The position numbers and the translations under genes were made by a program. The notes beneath the pieces are model-generated. The model was not told where the DNA came from, searched no databases, and saw only the letters and a program-made list of their open reading frames with translations. This document shows, piece after piece, positions 8,143 to 18,004 of a DNA stretch of 64,000 bases (within the stretch, counting starts at the first letter, position 1; each line of letters starts with the position of its first letter). This stretch comes from Chlorogloea purpurea SAG 13.99 (GTDB lineage Bacteria > Cyanobacteriota > Cyanobacteriia > Cyanobacteriales > Microcystaceae), in NCBI GenBank assembly GCA_016903695.1, contig JADQBB010000025.1, forward strand, positions 1 to 64,000. Reading direction: 5' to 3'.

Positions 8143-9021
8143 GTGCCAATAACATCAGCGGCCTCACGTCTCGGCACCTCAGCTTTCAGCGATGCCCCCG
8201 TGATCGAACTGCGCCCCGATTGGACGAGAGACGACGCGACCGCGGTAATCCGCGGCGTTTACCGTCAGGTCTTGGGCAATGACTACATCATGGATTCCGA
8301 GCGTCTCAAAAGCGCCGAGTCATTGCTACGTAACGGATCGATTTCCGTGCGGGAATTCGTGCGCGCCGTGGCTAAATCCGAATTATATAAAAAGAAATTC
8401 CTCTACGGCAATTTTCAAACTCGCGTCATCGAATTAAACTATAAGCACCTGTTAGGTCGCGCCCCCTACGATGAATCGGAAGTAATTTATCACCTCGACC
8501 TTTACGAGACCAAAGGTTTCGAGGCCGACATCGATTCTTACATCGACTCGGCCGAATATACAGAGAACTTCGGGGAAAATATCGTTCCCTACTATCGCGG
8601 TTTCACCAACCAACCAGGACAGAAAACAGTCGGTTTTACCAGAATGTTCCGTCTCTACCGTGGTTATGCTAACAGCGATCGTTCTCAAATAGAAGGAAAA
8701 AGTTCCCGCTTAGCCGTGGAATTAGGGCAAAACTCCGCCACTGCGGTAGTGGGCCCCTCCGGCGCTAACGAAGGTTGGGCCTATCGCCCCTCCAAAGCCG
8801 GTAACACCCCCGCCAAAGCCCTCGGCGGTAACGTCGCCTTCGGTAACGTGGGCAAACTGTATCGCGTGGAAATCTCCGCCATCAGTAAACCAGGTTATCC
8901 CAGCGTGCGTCGTAGCAGCAAAGCCCTCATCGTACCCTACGAGCAACTTAATAATACTCTGCAACAGATCAACCGTCTCGGCGGCAAAGTAGCGAGTATT
9001 ACCCCTGCTAGTTTAGATTAA
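8143..9021 (+). CDS. cpcC1: Phycobilisome rod linker CpcC1
   Basis: A 292-residue linker opening [18 protein letters not shown], as in the CpcC1 type that joins the core-proximal and middle phycocyanin hexamers. Domains are the PBS linker (about residues 22-155; [28 protein letters not shown]) and CpcD-like (about 235-288; [26 protein letters not shown]). The start codon is GTG, supported by AAGGAG at 8129-8134. It is clearly paralogous to CpcC2 just upstream, and the 82-bp gap to cpcD contains a new ribosome binding site. Confidence 0.95.
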   Translation: MPITSAASRLGTSAFSDAPVIELRPDWTRDDATAVIRGVYRQVLGNDYIMDSERLKSAESLLRNGSISVREFVRAVAKSELYKKKFLYGNFQTRVIELNYKHLLGRAPYDESEVIYHLDLYETKGFEADIDSYIDSAEYTENFGENIVPYYRGFTNQPGQKTVGFTRMFRLYRGYANSDRSQIEGKSSRLAVELGQNSATAVVGPSGANEGWAYRPSKAGNTPAKALGGNVAFGNVGKLYRVEISAISKPGYPSVRRSSKALIVPYEQLNNTLQQINRLGGKVASITPASLD

Positions 9022-9103
9022 TCTAGCTACCCCCAGTAATCAGGAGTCTGTACTTTGTACCGATAACTGGTTACTGCGATCGTTTTATCCAGGAGAAACA
9101 ACC

Positions 9104-9352
9104 ATGTTAAGTCAATCAGCGATCGCTGGCACCGACAACAGCCCTAGTGCCAACCGCGTTTTCATCTACGAAGTAGCCGGATTGAAACAGAACGATACCA
9201 ACGACAAAAACAGCTACCCGCTGCGTCAGAGTGGTAGCGTCTTCATCCGCGTCCCCTATAAGCGCATGAATGACGAAATGCGTCGTATCACCCGTATGGG
9301 GGGGACAATTGTTAGTATCAAAACCTCTACATCCGAAGATAACGCCGAGTAA
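9104..9352 (+). CDS. cpcD: Phycobilisome rod-capping linker CpcD
   Basis: This 82-residue protein consists of one CpcD-like domain (RVFIYEVAGL, VFIRVPYKRMNDEMRRITRM) and caps the outer end of phycocyanin rods, limiting rod length. The start is preceded by CAGGAG. A strong hairpin five bases after the stop ends the cpc operon. The phycocyanobilin lyase genes cpcE/cpcF, often nearby, are not in this window. Confidence 0.95.
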   Translation: MLSQSAIAGTDNSPSANRVFIYEVAGLKQNDTNDKNSYPLRQSGSVFIRVPYKRMNDEMRRITRMGGTIVSIKTSTSEDNAE

Positions 9353-9356
9353 TTTT

Positions 9357-9385
9357 AAAGGGTGGGTCAAGGCTCACCCTTTTGA
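9357..9385 (+). terminator. Rho-independent terminator of the cpc operon
   Basis: AAAGGGTG (9357-9364) pairs with CACCCTTT (9375-9382) around a 10-nt loop and runs into a T-rich tail. It sits directly after cpcD. Confidence 0.8.
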
Positions 9386-9401
9386 TTTCGTGTGACTATA
9401 T

Positions 9402-11291
9402 ATGACAAATTTTTTAAGATTAAAACATAATCAACGAATATTAATTTTTCTTTTCACACCACTTCTCTTGAGCTGTATATGGGTCAGCACGATCGTCTCC
9501 AATTACTCTATTTTCCCTACGAATACTTACGGCGGTTATCATGGTTGGTATAAACCGGGCAATGCTATCGAAGTAAAAAATCATTATTCCCTTGATATTA
9601 ATTTTATATATTTTCCTTGGAAATTTTACTTATCTTCTCATAGAGCGGAAGATTTAAAGTGTACAACATCAGCCCCAGTATTGACCCCAGGACATCAAGG
9701 GGTTAAATTACCCGATGATAGATGTTTTCCGATGGCAACCCTGAGACTTTATACGGTTATCGACCCTCGTAGATGGCTGGAAAGAATTCTGCCTTTTTTT
9801 GTTGGGTATGATTTAGGGTATTTGCTACTGGTTATTTTGATCTGGTGCGGGGTATCGATCGCTCTGTGGAGAATGAAATTTAAATTCATACCAATCGTTT
9901 TAGGTTCAGCAGTCATATTGCAAACATTTTGGTTAAGTAAAGAACTTCAGTACGATCAATATTCAGCACCTGTGCCCTTTTTGTACTTGAGTTTTGCTAG
10001 TTTAGTAGGAGCCCAAAAGAAACGTTTAAAAAATATCAATTACCTCGCTTTCGGTATTTTTCTATTGATGGCTTTATTATTAACCTAGTTGCAGGGAATT
10101 GCCCTATGTACCATCGCTTTTTCGGTAGTATTATTGGGTTATTTCTTGGCTAGGGGCTTTGCTTTATTTAACGATAGACACTTTTGGTTTCGCTTTTTAT
10201 TCACACTAATAATTGTCTATAGCTTGATCATCTTGTTGCTAATACCCAGCATCTTAGTTTTTATAGACCAATCTAAATTTTATGTAACTTCGACGACTGT
10301 GAGTGAAGAGTTTTTCTTGGCAATTAAGCGAGGCATACTAGCGATTCTCATATTAATTACCATCCCCACAGCCAATTTATTAAGTAGCTACGATACGATC
10401 GATCCGTGGAAATCACTAGGCACAGGAGGAGGAAGGGAATATATATCGGGAGATACTCTTTCACTGTACTGCGGCAGTTTATACGCTTTACTTCTCCTAT
10501 TGGCTTTCTGTCTAGTATGGCGAAAGGGAAGTATAGTCGATGGAATCGTGAACTCCCAGAGTTTGAAATTTTGGCTTTTTTCCTTTGTTTGCGCTTGGCT
10601 ATTATGTACCCTGCCCACGTACAAAATTTTATACTTTCGACTTATACAGTTTATTATTGGCTTTGGTTCACCGATTTTTGTAGCTTTAGCACTAGAAGAG
10701 ATTAGTAGTTATTCGACTGAAATATTATCGGAGAGTGCAAAAAGAGTCGGACTTATATTATTGAGTCTTTGGACTACCATATTAATTATTGGACAAGTGA
10801 TGAAACTCGATTCTATTAGAAACCTGTTTATTAATAAACTGGGCACAGGTGGTATACTTGGTTTTGAAAAAGGGTTTTGGGCGCACCGTTATCAACTCTT
10901 TGTAGACCGACTTTCTCTCAATGATTTAACATCCTTCACCCTTTTGATAACTCAAATATTGTTAATAGCTAGTTTTTTCCTTTATATTAAATGTTTTCAC
11001 AATCAGATTATAAAATTTAATGTAACTGGCTTTTTCTTATTACTTGCCCTCCAGACCTTAATGTTGTCCGATAGTGTGTGGCATAGCTGGAACTGGAATA
11101 CTCCACAGAAAGTTGATTTAAACTTCATTATTAATACTCCCTATTGGCGAGAAAAAGGCGCAGGGGGGTTAACGGAAAAAAATCCTGATAATGCTCCTAT
11201 TCCTCCCCCGAATTTTTTGATCCTCTATAATCAATCGCCTCCATTTATATACGAAAGTTTAAATACATCTGAATTTAGAAACAAAGACTAA
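9402..11291 (+). pseudogene. Polytopic membrane protein gene interrupted by an in-frame TAG
   Basis: Two open stretches (9402-10085 and 10089-11288) lie in the same frame, separated only by TAG at 10086-10088. Read through, they give one protein of about 629 residues with many hydrophobic segments; the stop falls within a hydrophobic run (GIFLLMALLLT before it, LQGIALCTIAFSVVLLGYF after it). The second part starts at a TTG without a ribosome binding site and has no early ATG, so separate translation is unlikely. The DNA is more AT-rich than the adjoining cpc genes. No family is recognised; many helices plus short soluble loops fit an envelope or polysaccharide-related protein, which is only a guess. 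It may be a recent nonsense mutation or a sequencing error. Confidence 0.75.
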
Positions 11292-11300
11292 ATTCTTACT

Positions 11301-12536
11301 CTAAACTTTAAACTTCTCAGTTATTCTGCGCATGGCTTCATTGACATTATCGCGACTGTTAAACGCCGATATACGGAAATAACCCTCACCGGCAGCCCCG
11401 AAACCAGACCCTGGAGTACCCACCACATTACAGGTGTGCAGTAATTTATCGAAGAAATCCCAACTAGATAAGCCGTGGGGAGTTTTCACCCATACATAAG
11501 GGGCGTTGACTCCCCCGTATACCGCTAATCCCGCCGCCGTCAATCGTTCGCGGATAATCGTGGCGTTTTCTAAATAAAACTCCACTAACTCTCTAACTTC
11601 TGCTTGCCCTTCTTCAGAATAGACAGCTTCCGCCCCCCGCTGCACTATATAAGAAACCCCATTGAACTTGGTCGATTGCCGCCGATTCCATAACGAGTGC
11701 AAAGATACCTCCGAACCATCAGCAGCCTTACCTTTAAGGGATTTAGGTACTACTGTGAGGGCGCAACGAGTGCCGGTGAAACCCGCGTTTTTCGAGAAAG
11801 AGCGAAATTCGAGCGCGCATTCTCTAGCCCCTTCGATCTCGTATATAGAGTGGGGTAAACTAGGGTCAGTGATAAACGCCTCATAAGCCGCGTCGAAGAA
11901 GATGATCGAGCCGTGAGAGCGAGCGTAATCTACCCAAGCCGCCAAATGTTCTCTCGTCGCCGTCGCCCCCGTGGGATTATTGGGGAAACAGAGATAGATC
12001 AAATCCACTTTCTCGAATGGAATTTGCGCCGTGAAATTATTCTCCGCCGTGATGGGGAGATATACCAAACCGCCGTACTCGCCTCGATCGTTAGTTTCCC
12101 CCGTGTGCCCTGCCATCACGTTAGTATCCACATACACCGGATAAACCGGATCGGTGACGGCTATAGTATTATCGTTCCCGAAAATATCAAGGATGTTTCC
12201 CGTGTCGCATTTCGAGCCATCGGAGACAAAAATTTCATCCGCTTCTATGGCACATCCGCGCGCCTCGAAATCGTGGCGGGCGATTTTTTCTCTTAACCAA
12301 GAATATCCTTGTTCGGGCCCGTAACCTTTGAAACTCTCATGACTACCCATATCCTCTACCGCTTTGATCATCGCTTGACGACAGGCTAGGGGTAGGGGTT
12401 CGGTAACATCCCCGATACCCAGACGGATGATCGGTGCGTCGGGATTATTAGTGGCGAAAGTATTAACCCGCCTAGCGATTTCGGGAAAAAGATAACCCGC
12501 TTTTAACTTTAAATAACTGCTGTTAATCGTGGCCAT
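11301..12536 (-). CDS. dapL: LL-diaminopimelate aminotransferase
   Basis: A PLP-dependent class I/II aminotransferase of 411 residues that makes LL-diaminopimelate from tetrahydrodipicolinate in one step, the lysine/peptidoglycan route of cyanobacteria and plants. It begins [20 protein letters not shown]. It has the [10 protein letters not shown] motif (residues 40-49), the [14 protein letters not shown]-site loop (183-193) and Lys249 in [12 protein letters not shown] as Schiff-base lysine. The gene is convergent with the AT-rich pseudogene, ending 10 bp from it. Confidence 0.96.
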   Translation of the reverse strand: MATINSSYLKLKAGYLFPEIARRVNTFATNNPDAPIIRLGIGDVTEPLPLACRQAMIKAVEDMGSHESFKGYGPEQGYSWLREKIARHDFEARGCAIEADEIFVSDGSKCDTGNILDIFGNDNTIAVTDPVYPVYVDTNVMAGHTGETNDRGEYGGLVYLPITAENNFTAQIPFEKVDLIYLCFPNNPTGATATREHLAAWVDYARSHGSIIFFDAAYEAFITDPSLPHSIYEIEGARECALEFRSFSKNAGFTGTRCALTVVPKSLKGKAADGSEVSLHSLWNRRQSTKFNGVSYIVQRGAEAVYSEEGQAEVRELVEFYLENATIIRERLTAAGLAVYGGVNAPYVWVKTPHGLSSWDFFDKLLHTCNVVGTPGSGFGAAGEGYFRISAFNSRDNVNEAMRRITEKFKV

Positions 12537-12675
12537 ATTGTTGATTATGATTGCGTGATCTATAATTTTAAGTTATTTCGGCTTTACTTATTTTTTCTGA
12601 CAACCCTACAGTAAAGCACATCCCCTAAAAGCTATGATGGGTATAAAAACGTAAGAATAATTGGCAGTAAAGTTT

Positions 12676-12888
12676 ATGGGAGAATCAAAAAGACGCAAGT
12701 CAGCATTAGGAGATAAATACGGACAAGACGAAAATGTCGCCCCTTGGCTACCGATAAGCAAGAACCAAGCTGCACGGGCTTATAAAATCACCACGAGAGG
12801 GGCGTGGATAGGTATCGCGGTTCTAGCGAGTATCTGGGTAATCATTCGCTTCATCGGCCCGGCTTTCGGTTGGTGGAACACATACTAG
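12676..12888 (+). CDS. DUF2839 family small membrane protein
   Basis: A 70-residue cyanobacterial protein: a basic, polar N-terminal half (GESKRRKSALGDKYGQDE) and one membrane helix near residues 45-62 (GIAVLASIWVIIRFIGPA). It matches the pattern of DUF2839, whose function is unknown. The ATG at 12676 is preferred over a TTG at 12661. It precedes ndhS by 59 bp, so co-transcription with the NDH-1 subunit gene is possible. Confidence 0.7.
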   Translation: MGESKRRKSALGDKYGQDENVAPWLPISKNQAARAYKITTRGAWIGIAVLASIWVIIRFIGPAFGWWNTY

Positions 12889-12947
12889 AATGGGCATAGC
12901 TCCATGTTAAGCTAGAGAACAATAAATTTAACCCCGCTAATAAGCTT

Positions 12948-13142
12948 ATGATTCTTCCAGGTGCAGTGGTTCGAGTTACTAACGTTGATGATACTTACTA
13001 CAAATTTGAAGGCTTAGTACAGAGAGTCAGCGATGGCAAAGTGGCAGTGTTATTTGAAGGAGGCAACTGGGATAAATTAGTGACTTTTAATCTCTCGGAA
13101 ATAGAAGAAGTGATTTTAGCACCCGCGAAAGGGAAAAAATAA
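12948..13142 (+). CDS. ndhS: NAD(P)H dehydrogenase-like complex subunit S
   Basis: A 64-residue SH3-like protein: [20 protein letters not shown], then [20 protein letters not shown]. This pattern is that of cyanobacterial NdhS (formerly DUF3252), the stromal-side subunit that forms part of the ferredoxin-docking site of NDH-1 and is needed for cyclic electron flow around photosystem I. The basic C terminus (PAKGKK) is short. The HAS-barrel gene follows after 8 bp, suggesting one transcript. Confidence 0.85.
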   Translation: MILPGAVVRVTNVDDTYYKFEGLVQRVSDGKVAVLFEGGNWDKLVTFNLSEIEEVILAPAKGKK

Positions 13143-13150
13143 TTCCCATC

Positions 13151-13813
13151 ATGCGTCTACCTTTACCCCAATTCGCCACCGATAGCCGACATCCCGACCA
13201 CATCGGTGAAGTTATCCAAACCGCTACCACCGAGTTTACCGCTCAATGTCTCGAACCGGAAGAGTTATCCTTTCCCGTTATGCCGCCTTTCGGTAGTTGG
13301 GTCAAAGCTGTAGATTCTGAAAGTAGTAATAAGGTTTTTGCAATCGTTACCTACGTTACTACCTATCCCATCGATTCGGTACATAGAGCCAGGGCTTTAG
13401 GTTTATCGTTGGCCGAATTGCGGGAACAACAGCCGCAGATCTTCGCCATGTTAAAAACAGAATTCCGCGCCACGATCGTCGGTTTCGCCCTCCCCGGCTC
13501 TGTTAACGGTAACGGTCACTCGTGGGGAGAAGTCCGTCAGTACATACCCCCCCGCCCCCCGCAAATCCATATGGCGGTTTATCGTTGTGAACCGGCGGAA
13601 ATAGTTAAATTCAGCGATCGCTTGGACTTCCTCCGCATCCTCCTAGAGGTGCGCAATAGCCCGGTGGAAGCCCTCGCCGCCGCCGCCATCCGGGAAATAT
13701 ACAAGTTACGTCAAGACGATCGAGCTTGGTTGGTCAACGTGGGCAGACAGTTAAGCGTACTCCTCAAAGACGATTACGATCGTTTGCGCTATATTCTCTC
13801 CCAGGTTTATTAA
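13151..13813 (+). CDS. HAS-barrel-like conserved cyanobacterial protein
   Basis: A 220-residue soluble protein. The N-terminal half (IGEVIQTATTEFTAQCL, PPFGSWVKAVD) resembles the small beta barrel shared by HerA and ATP synthases. The C-terminal half is helical (AALAAAAIREIYKLRQDDR). No ATPase motor domain is attached. Function is unknown. It lies 8 bp after ndhS and is convergent with the response-regulator gene (4 bp apart). Confidence 0.6.
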   Translation: MRLPLPQFATDSRHPDHIGEVIQTATTEFTAQCLEPEELSFPVMPPFGSWVKAVDSESSNKVFAIVTYVTTYPIDSVHRARALGLSLAELREQQPQIFAMLKTEFRATIVGFALPGSVNGNGHSWGEVRQYIPPRPPQIHMAVYRCEPAEIVKFSDRLDFLRILLEVRNSPVEALAAAAIREIYKLRQDDRAWLVNVGRQLSVLLKDDYDRLRYILSQVY

Positions 13814-13817
13814 AGCT

Positions 13818-14591
13818 TTACCTCATACTAGCCACGGGGTAGGCGGTAGTGAGGTTACTGGGTTCGGTTTTCGACATTTCCTGTAAAGCTTCGAGATTGA
13901 AGCGATAGCCCACATTGCGTACCGTTTGGATCAAACTCGGTTGTCGCGGGTCGGTTTCGATTTTTTTCCGTAGAGACAGGACGTGTGTATCTATGGTGCG
14001 GGGATTATCGATCGCATCGGGCCAGGCCCGACGTAATAGATCGTTCCTCGATAGAGAAGCCCCTTCAGCTTGGGCGAGAACATAAAGTAGACTGAACTCT
14101 TGAGGGGTTAACTCGATGTATTCCCCTTGGAATTGTACCCGGCGTTGAGCTAGATCGATTTTTAAATCGCCATATTCCAGATGCAGGGGGGCAACAGGGG
14201 CTTTCACCCGCCTCATCAAAGCTTCCAAACGAGCCATGAATTCCTGCATCCCGAAAGGTTTCCGCAGGTAATCATCCGCACCGGCTTTGAGGCCATTAAC
14301 CACATCCTTCTCGGTGTTGCGGGCCGAGAGAATCAGTATCAAAGATTCACGTTGTTGATATAACCAACGACATAATTCGATGCCGTCGCCATCGGGTAAA
14401 TCGGAATCGATGATCGCCAAAGTCGGTTGGCGTTGCAGGAAAGCGTTTCTCGCCCCCGCGAAACTGCCGTATTGACCCACCACGTAGCCCGCTTGTTGTA
14501 AGTGCCAAGCTAATAGCGATCGTAGATGAGGATTTCCCTCCACTATGGATATATGAGTCAACCCCACTGTATTGCCTCTGTAACTACACAT
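13818..14591 (-). CDS. OmpR/PhoB-type response regulator with atypical acidic pocket (NblR-like?)
   Basis: The 257-residue protein has a receiver domain (about residues 12-125) and a winged-helix DNA-binding domain (about 140-235; LTPQEFSLLYVLAQAEG, TIDTHVLSLRKKIE, VRNVGYRF). The phosphoacceptor Asp62 and the conserved Lys (LRKPF) are present. The usual acidic pair after strand 1 is Glu18-Gly19 (SIVEGNP) instead of Asp-Asp/Glu-Asp. This recalls NblR, the atypical regulator of phycobilisome degradation, but orthology is not established. The start could be the ATG at 14591 or the in-frame GTG at 14567. No kinase gene is adjacent. A TTGTAACAA palindrome sits about 30 bp upstream. Confidence 0.8.
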   Translation of the reverse strand: MCSYRGNTVGLTHISIVEGNPHLRSLLAWHLQQAGYVVGQYGSFAGARNAFLQRQPTLAIIDSDLPDGDGIELCRWLYQQRESLILILSARNTEKDVVNGLKAGADDYLRKPFGMQEFMARLEALMRRVKAPVAPLHLEYGDLKIDLAQRRVQFQGEYIELTPQEFSLLYVLAQAEGASLSRNDLLRRAWPDAIDNPRTIDTHVLSLRKKIETDPRQPSLIQTVRNVGYRFNLEALQEMSKTEPSNLTTAYPVASMR

Positions 14592-14622
14592 CTGTCAGGG
14601 TATCAAAGGAAATGTCAAGACG

Positions 14623-14631
14623 TTGTAACAA
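14623..14631. promoter_or_regulatory. TTGTAACAA palindrome upstream of the response regulator
   Basis: The same TTGTNACAA core as in the cpc leader, placed 32 bp before the regulator start on the minus strand and about 100 bp before the plus-strand small gene. Regulatory meaning is inferred solely from recurrence. Confidence 0.3.
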
Positions 14632-14733
14632 TAGTTACTTAGTCAGGAGGATGAAGGTTAGGTCGAGTTGATGGGTACAATAAAAGTAATTAGACTAACA
14701 TTAGCACCAGACGCTCTTATCACTGCCAAGCCC

Positions 14734-14988
14734 ATGCTACAAGACACCCAATCCATCCGTTACTATCAACGAATCACCGATAACATGGTGGATTTGTGGA
14801 ATAGAGGTAGGAACTTTGACGAGATTCGCCTTTATCTCGATGGCTACCTAGCCTGTCTCCGTCACAGTAACGCCCTGGAAGCTTATCTGATCCACCGTCT
14901 CGAAGAGGAAATTTATCGTTATCTCCTCGATCCCACCAATTTTGAATTATCCTTCCCGCGAACCCAAACCGAGCGAGATTACCATTGA
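14734..14988 (+). CDS. DUF6761-like small conserved cyanobacterial protein
   Basis: An 84-residue soluble helical protein (MLQDTQSIRYYQRITDNMV, DEIRLYLDGYLACLRHSN, IHRLEEEIYRYLLDP). The pattern fits a cyanobacterial family I associate with DUF6761; function unknown. The frame is open to 14668, with ATG at 14671, but homologues as I recall begin at MLQDTQ, so I chose 14734; neither start has a good ribosome binding site. It is divergent from the regulator and convergent with grxD. Confidence 0.6.
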   Translation: MLQDTQSIRYYQRITDNMVDLWNRGRNFDEIRLYLDGYLACLRHSNALEAYLIHRLEEEIYRYLLDPTNFELSFPRTQTERDYH

Positions 14989-15031
14989 GAGAAACTAGGG
15001 CAGCGAAACCTACCCTAAAACGTTACTTGGT

Positions 15032-15355
15032 TCAAGACGCTAAAGCGACTTCAACCATTTGCTGTAATTCACCATTTTGATAAAGTTCGATGAGAAGATC
15101 CGAACCCCCGACAAATTCCCCGTTGATATAGACCTGGGGGATCGTGGGCCAATTAGAATATTCTTTGATACCTTGGCGGATCTGTTCATTTTGGAGTACG
15201 TCAACAGTTTCGTAGGGAACCCCTAACATATTCAAAATTTGTACCACATTATTAGAGAAGCCGCACTGAGGCATCATCTTCGAGCCTTTCATGAAAACGA
15301 GAACTTTGTTATTTTTCACTAAGCTATCGAGCTGTGCTTTGGTTTCTGGGGTCAT
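15032..15355 (-). CDS. grxD: Monothiol glutaredoxin (Grx4/GrxD type)
   Basis: A 107-residue CGFS-type glutaredoxin: the active site is [10 protein letters not shown], with GSKMMPQ before it, [16 protein letters not shown] (cis-Pro and glutathione-binding loop) and GGSDLL. Such proteins bind a [2Fe-2S] cluster with glutathione and act in iron-sulfur cluster transfer and redox sensing. The length is standard. It is a single gene, 97 bp from the end of the downstream-coded glycosyltransferase/methyltransferase gene. Confidence 0.95.
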   Translation of the reverse strand: MTPETKAQLDSLVKNNKVLVFMKGSKMMPQCGFSNNVVQILNMLGVPYETVDVLQNEQIRQGIKEYSNWPTIPQVYINGEFVGGSDLLIELYQNGELQQMVEVALAS

Positions 15356-15452
15356 AAATGTTGCAAATTGGAATTGATCTAAATATCCACTATCTTTTAT
15401 CTTATCTTGTTTCTTCGAGAGATAATAATTTATCCCAACTCAGCTTCTTCCC

Positions 15453-17576
15453 TCACGAAAACTGCTCCAAATCATGAGGCCAATCTTGAAGAGAAAGAAT
15501 CGGAATATTGTTAAAACCATCAGGGGCAGGACGATCGATCCCGATCAGAATTCGAGCAGTGATACTTTCGGCTACCTTCAGCAAACTGGAAACTTCTCCA
15601 GAATCTACCAGTATTAAATTCGGTTCCTGTTCTGACCCGTTGGTTTCCACTCCCTCTAAAATAGAGAGAGTGAGATCTGCCAAAAGAAATTCGATCGCAG
15701 CCTTATCCACTTCTTCGGAAGTAATTAATAAAGTGATCTTATCCTTGGCGGGATGACTCCACACCTTTTCTAGAAACGCACTCAGTTGTTGGTTTAATAT
15801 TTCCTCATCCCCGAACCAATCAGGGCAAACTAATAAGTTGAGTCCCTTTAAGTGTATTTGCCTGCTTGATTGTGTCTGAAGCTCTTTGATAGCCTCTACT
15901 GATTTCATCACCTTGAGGATCGCTCGAACGTGGATCACCTCATCGGCCGATCGATATTCTTCCATCTTCTCCAGATAAAAAGCCCCTCGAAAACCGTAAT
16001 ATAGGCCCAGTCGCCAATAGTTAGGAAATTGGACACAGTAATATTTAAAAGAATTATGATTCCAGAAACTAACGTGGGTGGGGTCTTGAAAAGCGCCCCT
16101 ACCGTCTGTAGAAGGAACACTAATATCCACGATGGCATCTTGCTCGCAGATGCGCCAAATTTCGTTCATGGTATGCAAACGATCGGGCAAATGCTCGATC
16201 ACATCAAAAGCCTTCACCATTCGCACGCTGTTATCGGCGAAAGGAAAACGTTTACTGAGATCGGCAACCACGTCCACACAGGGTCCCGGGACAATATCGA
16301 CTCCGATAAAACCCTCCGCCTTCCAAGGGCCACAACCGAGATCGACGCGTAATGATTCTCCTGAAAAATTAGACATGGTATTATTTAGCTTGCTTAAAAT
16401 TTCCTCGACAATTACGGGGTAGCTACATTTTTCCCTAACATCCTGATGGAGGGTCTTCGCTATTTCTAACCTCTCCGATTGATGAGCTGGGTCAAGGTAA
16501 TAGTGAAGTTTCTCGTTTAATTCCTCGATGCTGCGATAAGAAATTTCCTTGGCGACACTCGTTAACTTTTGCAAATCGGAACGCCAATCGGTCAGCACGA
16601 ATCCCCCCACCGCCGCGATGTCGATCACCGGGTTGATAACCGCCGTATCGAACTGTAAACCGGTGATATTGAGGTTGATTTTGGAGTTACGATAAACCTC
16701 GGCAGTTTTGAGCGGGTCAGATAAGGCCGGGTGATAATGAATCGTCTCTTTTGCTATTTTTCTCTCTATTGTCTTCCCCGGTAAATAGTTCGGATCGCCG
16801 CCAATAATATCTATTCGTGTATTTTCAAGCCTCTGGATAATTTCCCCTGCCATGAAAAAGGAGTGCCGGTGAAGTAAGGATAGATAATACTGTTTTGAAG
16901 CTAGAAGATCTAGGGAATTATTGCTATCTACAGCGCCCCGACGGACAAAATCGAGGGCTGAATCTTCCATATTCGCATCCAAACTAGCAATGCGCCGCCA
17001 CATATCCGCTCGCAATCGATGAGAGCCTGGAAGCTGCGATAATTCATCTCCGAGAGAGGGTAATAACTCCCCCACGAAAGACACTTCGTATTCGTAATTA
17101 TCGTTCTGCTCTGAATAGGAATATTCGGACGCGTGGTCGATCGGGTAAGCATTGCTAATTCCCAAACTTCTTAAATCCAGAAAATTAGAATATTCCAAGC
17201 AAAAATGATGAGTTCTTTCTCTATGTCTTACGAAGGCGTTTAATATAAGACCGATTTCTTTGGCATCGGCAAAATCGATACAGATGGAATCGTGGTGGAT
17301 AAAAATTACTTTAGAGTTAACGAACTCGAATCCGTAGCCTGCCATCGTTTCCCAGTACTGGCAGATGTAGGCACGTAAGTTAGTGATTAAAATAAAGTCG
17401 AAGTTGCCACTGTTAATTTCGTTGAGATAATCTGACTCTGTGGAGTAGTCCGATGAATTTAACAATTTTACCTGATGCCCCGCTCCGATCAACGCTTCCA
17501 TAAATCCATTAATCAGACGCTGATAAATCGGAGTAGGCGATCGCTCTAAGCAGAATCGATAAGAAGGAGATGACAT
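15453..17576 (-). CDS. CgeB-like glycosyltransferase / SAM methyltransferase fusion
   Basis: A cytosolic multidomain protein of 707 residues from the ATG at 17576. The first ~400 residues resemble the CgeB/glycosyltransferase-GT1 type: TPIYQRLINGFMEALIGAGH near the start, and VYRNSKINLNITGLQFD plus VGGFVLTDWRSDL in the C-terminal donor-binding half. A class I methyltransferase follows (about residues 400-560) with VDLGCGPWKAEGFIGVDI and FDVIEHLPDR. The last ~130 residues (LNLLVCPDWFGDEEILN and beyond) look like a partial further glycosyltransferase-type domain. It probably modifies a surface glycan; the substrate is unknown. The frame is open to a TTG at 17735, which could add 53 residues. 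Confidence 0.75.
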   Translation of the reverse strand: MSSPSYRFCLERSPTPIYQRLINGFMEALIGAGHQVKLLNSSDYSTESDYLNEINSGNFDFILITNLRAYICQYWETMAGYGFEFVNSKVIFIHHDSICIDFADAKEIGLILNAFVRHRERTHHFCLEYSNFLDLRSLGISNAYPIDHASEYSYSEQNDNYEYEVSFVGELLPSLGDELSQLPGSHRLRADMWRRIASLDANMEDSALDFVRRGAVDSNNSLDLLASKQYYLSLLHRHSFFMAGEIIQRLENTRIDIIGGDPNYLPGKTIERKIAKETIHYHPALSDPLKTAEVYRNSKINLNITGLQFDTAVINPVIDIAAVGGFVLTDWRSDLQKLTSVAKEISYRSIEELNEKLHYYLDPAHQSERLEIAKTLHQDVREKCSYPVIVEEILSKLNNTMSNFSGESLRVDLGCGPWKAEGFIGVDIVPGPCVDVVADLSKRFPFADNSVRMVKAFDVIEHLPDRLHTMNEIWRICEQDAIVDISVPSTDGRGAFQDPTHVSFWNHNSFKYYCVQFPNYWRLGLYYGFRGAFYLEKMEEYRSADEVIHVRAILKVMKSVEAIKELQTQSSRQIHLKGLNLLVCPDWFGDEEILNQQLSAFLEKVWSHPAKDKITLLITSEEVDKAAIEFLLADLTLSILEGVETNGSEQEPNLILVDSGEVSSLLKVAESITARILIGIDRPAPDGFNNIPILSLQDWPHDLEQFS

Positions 17577-18004
17577 CAAATTTACATTTATAGATGGATT
17601 TATCGATCGGTCAACCGAAATGAACCTTAGTTGAACAAATAAAGGGGAGCCTGAAAAAGGATTACCTTTAAAGTTAACAACAATTATAGGTAAACAAGGC
17701 TCTAATTGCACGATACTTTCGTCTAGATGAAGCAAAGTGAACCATTCAAACCCGAATCTAGGAAAATTACACCGTACATTATTACTGCTTCGCTCGGCAT
17801 AAGTTAGTAATTACGGTCGCCTCAGCAGAACATGGGCAGGAAGGAGAATTTTACGACAGTGATAAGGGAGTGACAAATTCCAGTAAGATGGGAAATGCCG
17901 ATCAAAAAAATTAACCAAAGTACGAAAGTGGCAATAGCCGCCCCACTTTCCCTTATGCTGTACTGTAGTATAGGGTTTTTTTAGCGGAGTAAGCAAAAGC
18001 ATCA
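17577..18004. other. 428-bp divergent region upstream of acpP
   Basis: No gene supported. The minus-strand frame upstream of the glycosyltransferase extends to 17735 (53 extra residues from a TTG) and may be coding. The remaining ~270 bp should carry the acpP promoter; TATAGG at 17969-17974 is a possible -10, followed by a T7 run within the leader. Confidence 0.5.

Noticed and set aside
10406-10705. 99-codon overlapping frame inside the split membrane gene
   Set aside because: It is out of frame with the long open gene and its peptide is unlike known proteins; it is a shadow frame.
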